From contig CAVUAO010000003.1 in NCBI GenBank assembly GCA_963739515.1, positions 806,001-870,000 on the forward strand: a DNA stretch of 64,000 nt, read 5' to 3'. The notes under the pieces are model-generated. The model made no database searches and was not told the DNA's origin. It saw only the letters and a list, made by a program, of their open reading frames with translations. Both the position numbers and the translations under genes were made by a program. Below are positions 26,802 through 34,660 of this stretch, in pieces. Position 1 is the first letter of the stretch. Each line of letters begins with the position of its first letter. This DNA is from JBFYTX01 sp963739515 (GTDB taxonomy: Bacteria; Chloroflexota; Dehalococcoidia; Dehalococcoidales; RBG-16-60-22).

Positions 26802-26807
26802 ATTATA
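26802..26807 (-). promoter_or_regulatory. -10 box for tRNA-Ala
   Basis: On the minus strand TATAAT lies 14 bp upstream of the tRNA 5' end (26787), at the right distance for a short tRNA leader. The -35 element is weak. Confidence 0.4.
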
Positions 26808-26833
26808 GCATACTTATACCGTTTTTATAATTC

Positions 26834-26861
26834 TTGACTTATCCCTTCAATAGATTATAAA
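26834..26861 (+). promoter_or_regulatory. Sigma70-type promoter for amidohydrolase
   Basis: TTGACT (26834-26839) and TATAAA (26856-26861) are 16 bp apart, 33 bp before the amidohydrolase ATG, which has GAGGAG as its ribosome site. Confidence 0.55.
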
Positions 26862-26894
26862 ATTACGCGCCGTCGTTAGAGAGGAGAAAATACC

Positions 26895-27899
26895 ATGAAA
26901 CCGCCGTATCAACTGAAAATCGATGCCTATGCCCACATCGTACCGCCGAAATACGGGGAAGCTTTACATAAAGTCGCCCCGAAAATGTACGAACAGCAGG
27001 TCCTGCCCTGTCCGCCGCTTTACGACCTCGATAAACGCTTCCGCATCATGGATAAATACGAGCCGCTGCGGCAGGTGCTGACGCTGGGCCGCATCCCCGT
27101 CGAACATGCCACCGGGCCGGCTAAAGCCGCCGACCTTGCCCTGAGGGCCGACGAAGAGATGGCCGAGCTGGTTAGCAAGTATCCCGACCGCTTCGTGGGG
27201 GCCCTGGGCACCCTGGCGATGAGCAATATGGACGAGGCGCTCAAAGAGGCCGACCACGCCATCAGGGACCTGAAGTTCAAGGGCGTCTATCTCCATACCC
27301 CGGTCGATGAAAAACCCCTGGATTCCCCCGAGTTCCTCCCACTTTACGAAAAGATGGCGCAGTACGACCTGCCTATCGTTATCCATCCCATGCGCCGCGC
27401 CGACCACCCCGATTACCTCACGGAAAAAGTCTCCCGTTACAATATGTTCAGTCTCTTCGGCTGGCCTTACGATACCACCTCCGCCATGGCGCGCCTGGTC
27501 TTCAGCGGCATTATGGAGAAGTACCCCAACCTGAAAGTCGTTACCCACCACCTGGGGGGCATGGTGCCGTTCTACGCGGAAAGAATCCGGCAGTTCACTC
27601 AGGTGATGCGCATCGGGGAGGAAAAGCCGTTATTAAAGAAAGACTCCATCGATTATTTCCGGATGTTCTATGCCGATACCGCCATCTACGGTAACACCCC
27701 GGCCTTGATGTGCGGCTTCGACTTCTTCGGGGCCGACCGCATTTTGTTCGGCATCGATTTCCCGCTGGGCGATACCGAGTGGGGCGACCGGAACTATCGC
27801 CAGACGATTAACGCCATCGAGCAGATGGCGATCTCCGAAGCGGATAAGAAGAAGATTTACGAAGATAACGCCAGGCTTCTGATGCGCTTGCCGATTTAG
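26895..27899 (+). CDS. Amidohydrolase-2 family metal-dependent hydrolase/decarboxylase
   Basis: A 334-residue TIM-barrel protein of the ACMSD/gamma-resorcylate decarboxylase group (PF04909). Metal-site elements are DAYAHIVPP at the N-terminus, VIHPMRR after strand 5 (about residue 162), VTHHLGG (about 216) and the catalytic GIDFPLGD (about 291). The first motif has DAYAH where many relatives have DxHxH. Family members decarboxylate or hydrolyse aromatic and related carboxylic acids without oxygen. It has its own promoter and a strong terminator, so it is monocistronic. A link with the hydroxyaromatic cluster at 1-6 kb is conceivable but not shown. Confidence 0.85.
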   Translation: MKPPYQLKIDAYAHIVPPKYGEALHKVAPKMYEQQVLPCPPLYDLDKRFRIMDKYEPLRQVLTLGRIPVEHATGPAKAADLALRADEEMAELVSKYPDRFVGALGTLAMSNMDEALKEADHAIRDLKFKGVYLHTPVDEKPLDSPEFLPLYEKMAQYDLPIVIHPMRRADHPDYLTEKVSRYNMFSLFGWPYDTTSAMARLVFSGIMEKYPNLKVVTHHLGGMVPFYAERIRQFTQVMRIGEEKPLLKKDSIDYFRMFYADTAIYGNTPALMCGFDFFGADRILFGIDFPLGDTEWGDRNYRQTINAIEQMAISEADKKKIYEDNARLLMRLPI

Positions 27900-27924
27900 T
27901 GTTCTCCTTTTTCTTTGAGTATTT

Positions 27925-27951
27925 AAGAGGGGCGAAAGCCCCTCTTTTTTT
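27925..27951 (+). terminator. Rho-independent terminator after amidohydrolase
   Basis: A perfect 9-bp stem AAGAGGGGC/GCCCCTCTT with a GAAA tetraloop is followed by a run of Ts, 25 bp after the stop codon. Confidence 0.9.
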
Positions 27952-28088
27952 ACTTTCCCGAAATTGGGTGAATAAGGGAGGAAAAGTCATTTTGAAGCTA
28001 TTCGACTTGCGACTTATGTCATATGAGGCTTTACGCTCGCTCATATATCATCTAAATGAGAGTTAAAATAACACTAGGGAGGTAATTG

Positions 28089-28319
28089 TTGAACAACAAA
28101 TGCCCCGGCCAGGACATGAGGAACCTGAGGGCGGCATTATATAAGTGCCCGGCCTGCGGCGCAGAGGTGGAGATGTTCTCCGACGAGCTCCGGATTAAGT
28201 GTAAAAAGTGCGGTGAAATTGTTTATAAAGAGCAGACTCCCTCCTGCCTCGAGTGGTGCCCTTCGGCGCGCCAGTGCCTGGGGGAAGAGCGCTGGAAGGC
28301 GCTAAAAGGTACGGGTTAA
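28089..28319 (+). CDS. Small zinc-ribbon protein
   Basis: A 76-residue protein with a central CPACGAEVE...CKKCGE pair, a two-CxxC zinc ribbon, followed by CLEWCPSARQC, a second cysteine cluster. The start is a TTG; of two adjacent TTG codons the second (28089) has better spacing to GGGAGG. It lies 22 bp before the ferredoxin-type gene and is probably cotranscribed. Cysteine spacing suggests zinc plus possibly an Fe-S site. I know no function for it, although the pair with a downstream ferredoxin-like protein recurs in anaerobes. Confidence 0.7.
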   Translation: MNNKCPGQDMRNLRAALYKCPACGAEVEMFSDELRIKCKKCGEIVYKEQTPSCLEWCPSARQCLGEERWKALKGTG

Positions 28320-28341
28320 TTACATTCTGTAGAGGTGTGGC

Positions 28342-29076
28342 ATGGTAACCAGGACGACCAGGAAAATTGTAAAAATCGATGAAGAGCGCTGTAACGGGTG
28401 CGGCGCCTGCGTTATTTCCTGCGCCGAAGGCGCGCTCCAGATTATCGATGGCAAGGCGCGGTTAATCAGCGAGACGTATTGCGACGGGCTTGGCGCCTGC
28501 CTGGGAAAATGCCCCCAGGACGCTATTATCGTTGAAGAGCGTGAAGCCGAGGAATTTGACGAGGAAGCAGTCGCCGAGAATATGTCGGCGGCGAATGCGG
28601 CTGAGGAACATCCCTTCTCCTGTCCTTCTGCCGCCATCAAGCAGTTCGCCAGGGAAGGCGGGACAGCAACCCCGCCGGTGCTGGTCGCCGACGCCGGCGT
28701 GGAGTCGAGGCTGACCCACTGGCCGGTGCAGCTGGCCCTCGTGCCGCCGACAGCCCCGTTTTTAAAGGTGGCGGACCTGGTGCTGACGGCCGATTGCGTG
28801 CCGTTCGCCTATGCCGGTTTTCATCGCGATTTTCTCGGCGGGAATACGGCGCTGCTGGTGGCCTGCCCCAAGCTGGACGATTTTGAGGCGCACCAGAAAA
28901 AGCTGACGGAAATCCTCAAGCAGGCGGGTATCAAGAGCCTGACGGTAGTACACATGGAAGTCCCGTGCTGCTCCGGACTGGTGCACATGGCCAAGCAGGC
29001 GATTCTGGCCAGCGGCAACGTCGTGCCTTTCCGGGATATCACGATAAGCGTTCAGGGCGAGCGGAAAGCCGGCTAG
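28342..29076 (+). CDS. 4Fe-4S ferredoxin-domain protein with C-terminal iron-sulfur domain
   Basis: A 244-residue protein. The first 70 residues are a two-cluster ferredoxin: CNGCGACVISC (cluster 1) and CDGLGACLGKC (a second motif with longer spacing). An acidic linker follows. The C-terminal about 140 residues contain PVQLALVPPTAPFLKVADLV, TADCVPFAY, VACPKLD and MEVPCCSGL, a conserved Cys-containing domain of unassigned function in anaerobic bacteria and archaea. It forms a short operon with the preceding zinc-ribbon gene. Its stop overlaps by 4 bp the stop of the convergent flavoprotein gene. A role in electron transfer or redox signalling is inferred. Confidence 0.75.
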   Translation: MVTRTTRKIVKIDEERCNGCGACVISCAEGALQIIDGKARLISETYCDGLGACLGKCPQDAIIVEEREAEEFDEEAVAENMSAANAAEEHPFSCPSAAIKQFAREGGTATPPVLVADAGVESRLTHWPVQLALVPPTAPFLKVADLVLTADCVPFAYAGFHRDFLGGNTALLVACPKLDDFEAHQKKLTEILKQAGIKSLTVVHMEVPCCSGLVHMAKQAILASGNVVPFRDITISVQGERKAG

Positions 29077-29633
29077 CCGGCTAGTCTTTTACCCAGTTCA
29101 TAGGCTTCGGTCAGGGCGGTGGGGCGGGTTTTAATCTCGCCCTTTTTATCGACGCCTCTTATCAGCAGCTCGTCCGTATATTCGGCGTTGATGGCTTTAA
29201 AGAAATAGCGTATCGTCAGTTTCGGTCCGTCGAACAGCTTCTGGCCTTTGGTAGCGCCCACGGCGATAAACGCCCCTTTTTTCGGCGGGACCGCCATGTT
29301 TAAAACGTATATCCGCGACCACGTTGCCTGGCAGCGGCTGATGAGGGCCATGAGCTGGGGACTGACGGTATAGAAAAATATGGGTGTGGCGACGATGATG
29401 GCGTCGGTGTTGACCAGTTTATCGTACAGGGCTTCATCCATCTGGTCTTTGATGGCGCATTTGCCGTCCTTCAGACAGGCGTAAATTTCCCGGCAGGGGG
29501 CTATCTTGAGGTTGGCCACGGTGATTTTTTCCACCGCCGCCCCCCGGCTCTCCGCCCCGTTGAGGGCTTCGTCCAGCAGCAGGTCGGTATTGCCGCCGAG
29601 GCGCGGACTGCCCATGATGCCCAATACTTTCAC
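29073..29633 (-). CDS. NADPH-dependent FMN reductase / iron-sulfur flavoprotein-like
   Basis: A 186-residue flavodoxin-fold protein. The FMN phosphate loop is GSPRLGGNTD (8-17). A cysteine motif CREIYACLKDGKC (about 48-60) matches the position of the compact Cys motif of archaeal and clostridial iron-sulfur flavoproteins, although the spacing is longer. ATPIFFYTVSP is the second flavin contact. It follows the tautomerase gene by 4 bp, so the two are cotranscribed. Such proteins pass electrons from ferredoxin to soluble acceptors. The number of cysteines here suggests that a complete 4Fe-4S site is uncertain. Confidence 0.8.
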   Translation of the reverse strand: MKVLGIMGSPRLGGNTDLLLDEALNGAESRGAAVEKITVANLKIAPCREIYACLKDGKCAIKDQMDEALYDKLVNTDAIIVATPIFFYTVSPQLMALISRCQATWSRIYVLNMAVPPKKGAFIAVGATKGQKLFDGPKLTIRYFFKAINAEYTDELLIRGVDKKGEIKTRPTALTEAYELGKRLAG

Positions 29634-29637
29634 TGTA

Positions 29638-29829
29638 CTACCTCTTTTGGTCGCACATGAGGGTGCCGGTGTCGGCGATGTTTTCCCGGCTGTACTCGAT
29701 GAGGTCGATGTGCACCGCGGCCGGCGGACAGCCGATGTTCTTCACAATGGCATCGGTGACGTCTTTGACCATGCCCCGTTTTTGCTCAAGTTTTCTGCCT
29801 TCGATTATTTTGATAGTTACCAGCGGCAT
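29638..29829 (-). CDS. 4-oxalocrotonate tautomerase family protein
   Basis: A 63-residue 4-OT-like protein. Pro follows the initiator Met (MPLVTIKIIEGR) and would be the catalytic N-terminal base after Met removal. The remainder (KRGMVKDVTDAIVKNIG, then VHIDLIEYSRENIA) fits the beta-alpha-beta fold; length is typical for hexameric family members. The AGGAG ribosome site is clear. It is 4 bp upstream of the flavoprotein gene. A keto-enol tautomerase step linked to a flavin reductase is the simplest idea; substrate unknown. Confidence 0.88.
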   Translation of the reverse strand: MPLVTIKIIEGRKLEQKRGMVKDVTDAIVKNIGCPPAAVHIDLIEYSRENIADTGTLMCDQKR

Positions 29830-29917
29830 ATTATTCTCCTTGCATTAGATTCAATTCAAGGATATATCTCCCCTGGGAAAAGTGTCAAGAAAACCGCAAT
29901 AAACAAGCGGGGCGTTT

Positions 29918-29939
29918 AAGAGGGGTCACGACCCCTCTT
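29918..29939. terminator. Hairpin between tautomerase and surface-protein genes
   Basis: AAGAGGGGT/ACCCCTCTT, a 9-bp stem with a CACG loop. It lies 50 bp past the stop of the minus-strand surface protein gene. The T-rich side is short in both directions, so termination efficiency is uncertain. Confidence 0.5.
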
Positions 29940-29989
29940 TCACTTTCGCCCCTAAGGGTGCAAGGGGGTGAGGTAATCTGAGGAGGAAT

Positions 29990-32900
29990 CTAGTTGACGC
30001 GTTTTATTTTCAGGATAATCGCCAGTATCACGATAAGCGCCAGGGCAATGATCGCCAGCAGCCCGCCGATAAGGTAAATTACCAGGTTCGATATGCCCGG
30101 CCACTGGCTGAGCTCCGGTACGGTGGTATCATTCGGGGATGGTGCCGGTGCAGCGGGGACGGGCGTGGGATTGACTGCCAGAGGCGTTAAATTTAAATTG
30201 GCCGGTAGACCGGTTACTTCGTGGTCCAGGACTGGCTTTTGCGTTGCGGTGGGCTCCGGCGCGGACTCGGTGGTAAAAACGCCGGTAGTGCTCCAGCCGC
30301 TGCTCGTGCCGCCGCCGATAGCCCTGACCTTCCAGTAGTAGGTCGTTGCGTAGTCCAGGGAAATGTCGCATTGCCAGACGTTGCCGGCCAGGGCGTGTTC
30401 TCCTGTTTTGCTGATTACCGGATTATTCGTTCCGACATCGGTGGCGACGAGCAGTTCGTAGGCTTCCGCGCCGACTAAAGCCGTCCACTGGAAAACCGGC
30501 TTTAGCGCCACACCGGTGGCGCCGGCGGCGGGACTCTCCGGCCGGAGGGTGACGGCCTCGGTGTCCATGACGGTGGTGAAGGAGCGTTTCTCCGACCAAG
30601 GAGAGAGCGCCGGGCGGCTGGCCCGCACGCGCCAGTAATAAGTGGTGGCCGGTTCGAGGGCGGGCAGCCTTACCGAGCTGCCGGACGTGCTGTCCCCGAA
30701 ACCGGCGGAGGCGGAAGCGAAATCGTCATAATAGCTGCATTGCCATTCGTAGCTGGTGGCGCCCTCCATCGTGTCCCAATCGAGACTGATGTTTCTCACG
30801 GTATGGTCGACCAGGTTGCCGATGGCGGATACCCCGTCGTCCGGCGCTGCCAATACCGGCGTTTTTGTCAGAGTATCGTGATAGGTCATCAGCCGGGTGC
30901 CGGCGGTATCCACCGACCATATTCGGTTGCCGGCTTGCCAGAGTCCGTACAGCTTGGCGCCGCTGCTCAGGCCACGGGCGATAGTTTCAAACGTCGGGCC
31001 GGCGGCGGAGGCGGGATTGAGGCTGCGTTCCATGCCTCCCCCGGCGGTGGAGTTGACGGCGTAAAAAGTGCCGTCATTAGCGACGATTAATCCGTTGACC
31101 GTCGCCCCGGCGGGCAGGCTGCCGTCGATGCTTTCCCATGCGGCGCTTTGGCCTACGACGAAGCGGTAGATGCCGCTACCGGCGGCGTCCCCCGCGGCGT
31201 AGACGGTGTGGTTTTTACCGAACGCGGGGTCGAAGGCGACTTCTACCAGGACGGAGAGGGGCGGCGCCAGGGCTTCCCCGGGCAATGACTTGAACGGTGA
31301 ATCCTGGTTACCCATGAGATAGACACGGCCATCGGTGTTCCCGACCATTATAGTCCCGTCCTGTAAATGGTCGGGCGAAAGGGCGATGGACTGCAGCGGT
31401 TGATTGCCGGCCGGCATGCCTTCGGCGAAGATAAAACCGCCGTTGACGCTTTTATAGACCATGCCCCGGCTGCCGTCATAGCTGCCGACGTAAATGGTCG
31501 TCGGGTCGGCGATTGCCCAGGTATCAATATTCAGTACCGTGCCGGCGGGTTCCCGGGCGAAACGCCGCCGGAAGCTTTGTCCGCTGTCGGTCGATTGCCA
31601 TATGGCCGCGCTGCCGCTGCTTTCCCCGGCGACGAATACCGTCTGGCAGTCTTCACCGTACTCCGACGGCAGTGCGACCCGCCTTAGAGAGTCTACAGTA
31701 TCGGTATCGCCGGAGAGTATCCGTTCCCAGGTCTCGCCGCCGCTCAGGCTCCGCCAGAGTCCTTCCGAGGAAGGACCGCTGCCGAAGGTAATCATGAAGA
31801 TGGTATTATCCTGGCTATAGCGGGGCGAAGGCGCCAGGTCGACTATCGTATTAATAGCGGTATCGATCAGGCTGACCTGGTCCCAGGTTGCCCCGGCATC
31901 CCGGCTCATGGATAAAGCGCTGCCCGCGCCGCTGGTAAAGGCATACATCCTGCCGCCCGCGCCGAAGTCCGGTGCTATGAGTACTCCGGTATGAGATTCT
32001 CCCGTCGGCGCTTTACGGCTTCTCGTCCAGGTGACGCCGTCATCGGTGCTGATATACGTCATGGCGCTGTCCGCCGCGCCCGCTAACAGGGTAACGCTGG
32101 CGCCGTCGCGGTAAACCGCCAGTCCGCTGATATCGGTATTGTTGTGCCCAAACATCAAGCCTGCGTTGAGGTCGGTGACCGTCAGGGTGCCCGGCGCCTC
32201 GGTGCCGTCGATTTTGTAGACGTCTCCTTCCCCGGTGCCCGTAGCGATGGCGACATAGCCGGTGATGTCCCCGGTCATAACGACGTCGGTGTTATCAGAG
32301 AAGGCAATTTCCGCCGACCTGGCGGTGATATCCAGCCGGATAGAGTTGATATTCCATGCGGCGCTGCCGATTTTCACGGTGATAAAAGTATCGTTTTCAT
32401 CGGTGACGACGGCCAGCATCTCGCGACTGCCGTTGTAGTCGGGCGAAAAAGCTAGGGTGCACACGTCGTAGTTGCCGATGTGGGTATCCGTCCAGGCCGG
32501 GATGATTTCGGCTTCGTCAAAGGTATAGACGCCGCCGAATTCGTGGCTGTCGGTGTCCCTGGTCCCCACAGCGATAATGTTGCCGTTTGACCAGCTAACA
32601 CCGATGGCGGTGATTTCTTTATTGCCGGTGCCGGCGTCCCCGGGATAGGGCGGCAGCGCTGTAAAGGTCTGGCCCCGGTTCGTCGACCGGTAGACATCCG
32701 ATGTGGTGGCGTAATATACGGTATTGACGTCATAAGGCGACGTCGCTATCCCGATGATAGCCTCCCGCACGTTGCCGATGTGCTCCCACCGGTACCCGCC
32801 GTCCGACGACCGGTACAGGGTATAGTCCAGTCCTTTAACGGCCGCATATAACGTGCCGTCGCTGGCGGCGGTCAGGTGCTCGATATCGGAGCCGGCCGCC

Positions 32901-33109
32901 AGCACCCAGTCGCCGGCCTCGCCCTCGGTGGGGATATTGACCCGCGTCCAGGTGGCGGCATCGGAAGCGGCCTCCGCCGGACGGACAGCCGGGCTGGCCA
33001 TAGGGAAAACGAGCGCGGTCAAGATGATGACACTGGTGATAAATATTGAGGTTTTTAAGGGGGGGAATTTATCGTTTCGGGTGGTTTCCACGCTTCTGGC
33101 GTTTGACAC
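29990..33109 (-). CDS. Surface-anchored BNR-repeat protein with Ig/FN3-like domains (paralogue 1)
   Basis: A 1039-residue exported protein. A signal peptide (about 19-48, IFITSVIILTALVFP) is followed by many sialidase-type BNR/Asp-box repeats (SSDGGYRWEHIG, STDDGVTWTRS, SRDAGATWDQVS, STDSGQSFRR), predicting a beta-propeller. Two FN3/Ig-like domains follow (about 770-960, each with TTYYWRVRA or TTYYWKVRA). Then come a Pro/Thr-rich linker and a C-terminal membrane helix ending in KIKRVN. No sialidase catalytic set is apparent, so a structural or binding role at the cell surface is more likely. The start is a GTG at 33109 with a promoter immediately upstream. It is clearly paralogous to the gene at 34661-37815. 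Confidence 0.75.
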   Translation of the reverse strand: MSNARSVETTRNDKFPPLKTSIFITSVIILTALVFPMASPAVRPAEAASDAATWTRVNIPTEGEAGDWVLAAGSDIEHLTAASDGTLYAAVKGLDYTLYRSSDGGYRWEHIGNVREAIIGIATSPYDVNTVYYATTSDVYRSTNRGQTFTALPPYPGDAGTGNKEITAIGVSWSNGNIIAVGTRDTDSHEFGGVYTFDEAEIIPAWTDTHIGNYDVCTLAFSPDYNGSREMLAVVTDENDTFITVKIGSAAWNINSIRLDITARSAEIAFSDNTDVVMTGDITGYVAIATGTGEGDVYKIDGTEAPGTLTVTDLNAGLMFGHNNTDISGLAVYRDGASVTLLAGAADSAMTYISTDDGVTWTRSRKAPTGESHTGVLIAPDFGAGGRMYAFTSGAGSALSMSRDAGATWDQVSLIDTAINTIVDLAPSPRYSQDNTIFMITFGSGPSSEGLWRSLSGGETWERILSGDTDTVDSLRRVALPSEYGEDCQTVFVAGESSGSAAIWQSTDSGQSFRRRFAREPAGTVLNIDTWAIADPTTIYVGSYDGSRGMVYKSVNGGFIFAEGMPAGNQPLQSIALSPDHLQDGTIMVGNTDGRVYLMGNQDSPFKSLPGEALAPPLSVLVEVAFDPAFGKNHTVYAAGDAAGSGIYRFVVGQSAAWESIDGSLPAGATVNGLIVANDGTFYAVNSTAGGGMERSLNPASAAGPTFETIARGLSSGAKLYGLWQAGNRIWSVDTAGTRLMTYHDTLTKTPVLAAPDDGVSAIGNLVDHTVRNISLDWDTMEGATSYEWQCSYYDDFASASAGFGDSTSGSSVRLPALEPATTYYWRVRASRPALSPWSEKRSFTTVMDTEAVTLRPESPAAGATGVALKPVFQWTALVGAEAYELLVATDVGTNNPVISKTGEHALAGNVWQCDISLDYATTYYWKVRAIGGGTSSGWSTTGVFTTESAPEPTATQKPVLDHEVTGLPANLNLTPLAVNPTPVPAAPAPSPNDTTVPELSQWPGISNLVIYLIGGLLAIIALALIVILAIILKIKRVN

Positions 33110-33116
33110 ATGGCGA

Positions 33117-33145
33117 ATTCTACTCCGAGTTTATGGTAAAGTCAA
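33117..33145 (-). promoter_or_regulatory. Sigma70-type promoter for the BNR protein gene
   Basis: On the minus strand TTGACT (33145-33140), 17 bp spacer, TAGAAT (33122-33117). The -10 box is only 7 bases from the GTG start, implying a leaderless message unless a later in-frame GTG (33091) is used. Confidence 0.6.
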
Positions 33146-33219
33146 TGCTTTTTTAAGGATATTTTTCGTTTGAATAATTTTAAGACTGGAGTATATACTG
33201 ATACTTGGACACTTGAACT

Positions 33220-34485
33220 ATGGAAACAGATATTAACGAAATTGATGAAGGCATCGGTTACGTTGGCTACCGGGAAGCCTTTGACCTCATCGCCTCGAAC
33301 GTCCGGGCGGTAGGCATCGAGGAAGTCCCGCTGGATTCAAGCGCCGGCCGTATCGCCGCGGCGGATGTCGTGGCGCGGGTGAGCTATCCCGGCGCCGATG
33401 TCTCGCTTAAAGACGGGTACGCCGTGAAATCTGAGGATGTCGCGGGTGCTTCGGCGCGTCAGCCGGTGCGCTTAAAAGTAATCGGTTCCGTCTTCGCCGG
33501 TTCTAAGTTTAAAGGGGAAATTACCGGGGGGAGCGCCGTGAAGGTTTGCTCCGGCGCACCGATACCCCGGGGCGCTGAAGCGGTGGTATCCGCTGAGTTC
33601 GGGGAGGTGCTTTCGCCGTCGGAAGTATCCATCAAGGCTGATGCCGCGCCGGGACGCAATATCCTGCGCGCCGGCGGTGAAGTAAGCGCCGGAGACACCA
33701 TCGTGAGCCGGGGCGGTCGGCTTTTGCCGGGCTACCTGGGATTGGCCGCGGCGGCGGGTATCAGCCGGGTCAGCGTCTACCGGCGGCCGTTAGTCGCCGT
33801 TATCGGCGTGGGCGATGAGGTGGTCGCCCCCGGGGAGGACCTCCGCCCCGGACAGCTTTATGCCAGCAATCTGGTCACCATGCAGGCCTGGCTGGCTTTG
33901 TTCGGCATCTCCTGTATTACGTCGGTCGTCCGGGACAATGAAAAGGCCATCAAACAGGAATTGGTCAGGTGTTTACCCGGCGTCGATGTCGTGATGACCA
34001 GCGGCGGTGCCTGGGGGAGCGAGCGTGACCTCGTTATCGGTTCGCTAGATAAGCTCGGCTGGCAGGAATTGTTCCATCATGTCCGCATGGGGCCGGGTAA
34101 AGGCATCGCCTTCGGTCTTTACGAGGGCAAGCCGGTGTTTTGCCTGCCGGGCGGGCCCGCCTCTAACGAAATGGCTTTTATCCAGCTTGCCCTGCCGGGT
34201 ATCCTGCGACTGGGCGGGGACAGCCGACAACCGCTGCAAACGGTCCCCGCCAGACTTTCCGAAAATATTAAAAGCCGCCACCGGGCCTGGACGGAGTTCA
34301 AGGACGCCGTATTATCGCGTGACGCTGGCGGATTATATACTGTATCGCTTTATCGTCACCGCAGCCGTTTGCAGGCTATCGCTAGCGCCAACAGCCTGGT
34401 CTGTATTCCGGAAGGGGTAGCTTCCCTGAGCGCCGGTGACGTTATTCCCGTTCAGGTTCTGGCCCATCGCCTGGACGATATCTAG
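33220..34485 (+). CDS. moeA: Molybdopterin molybdenumtransferase
   Basis: A 421-residue MoeA. Domain order is normal: N-terminal domain with PGADVSLKDGYAVKSEDV, a lectin-like insert, the MPT-binding domain with VIGVGDEVVAPGE and TSGGAWGSERDLV, and GKPVFCLPGGPASNEMAF at the adenylyl-MPT site, followed by the C-terminal beta barrel. It inserts molybdate (or tungstate) into MPT-AMP to finish Moco. The window contains three potential Moco users (transhydroxylase-like, FDH-like and the SuOx-fold lipoprotein), which fits its presence. It is divergent from the surface protein gene and ends with its own terminator. Confidence 0.92.
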   Translation: METDINEIDEGIGYVGYREAFDLIASNVRAVGIEEVPLDSSAGRIAAADVVARVSYPGADVSLKDGYAVKSEDVAGASARQPVRLKVIGSVFAGSKFKGEITGGSAVKVCSGAPIPRGAEAVVSAEFGEVLSPSEVSIKADAAPGRNILRAGGEVSAGDTIVSRGGRLLPGYLGLAAAAGISRVSVYRRPLVAVIGVGDEVVAPGEDLRPGQLYASNLVTMQAWLALFGISCITSVVRDNEKAIKQELVRCLPGVDVVMTSGGAWGSERDLVIGSLDKLGWQELFHHVRMGPGKGIAFGLYEGKPVFCLPGGPASNEMAFIQLALPGILRLGGDSRQPLQTVPARLSENIKSRHRAWTEFKDAVLSRDAGGLYTVSLYRHRSRLQAIASANSLVCIPEGVASLSAGDVIPVQVLAHRLDDI

Positions 34486-34506
34486 ACTGGAAACCTATCC
34501 CCCTGA

Positions 34507-34550
34507 CCCCCTTCCCTTCACAGATAACAAGGGAAGGGGGTTTATTTTTT
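34507..34550 (+). terminator. Rho-independent terminator after moeA
   Basis: A perfect 12-bp stem CCCCCTTCCCTT/AAGGGAAGGGGG with a 10-nt loop, followed by TTTATTTTTT; 21 bp past the moeA stop. Confidence 0.92.
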
Positions 34551-34589
34551 CGAAGGGGCAAAGGCCCCTTCGAACTTTCCTATTTTCTT

Positions 34590-34628
34590 AAGATAAAAGA
34601 GAGAGCCCCGACGAAAGTCGGGGCTCTC
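34590..34628 (-). terminator. Rho-independent terminator of BNR paralogue 2
   Basis: A perfect 12-bp stem GAGAGCCCCGAC/GTCGGGGCTCTC (34601-34628) with a 4-nt loop. On the minus strand it is followed by TCTTTTATCTT. It lies 32 bp after the stop of the gene ending at 34661. Confidence 0.88.
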
Positions 34629-34660
34629 GGAGTTACGGAGTATTGTCCGTCAGGCCAGTG

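Noticed and set aside
29990..33109. Secreted sialidase
   Set aside because: Asp-box repeats are present, but I could not find the catalytic Arg triad, Tyr or Asp pattern.
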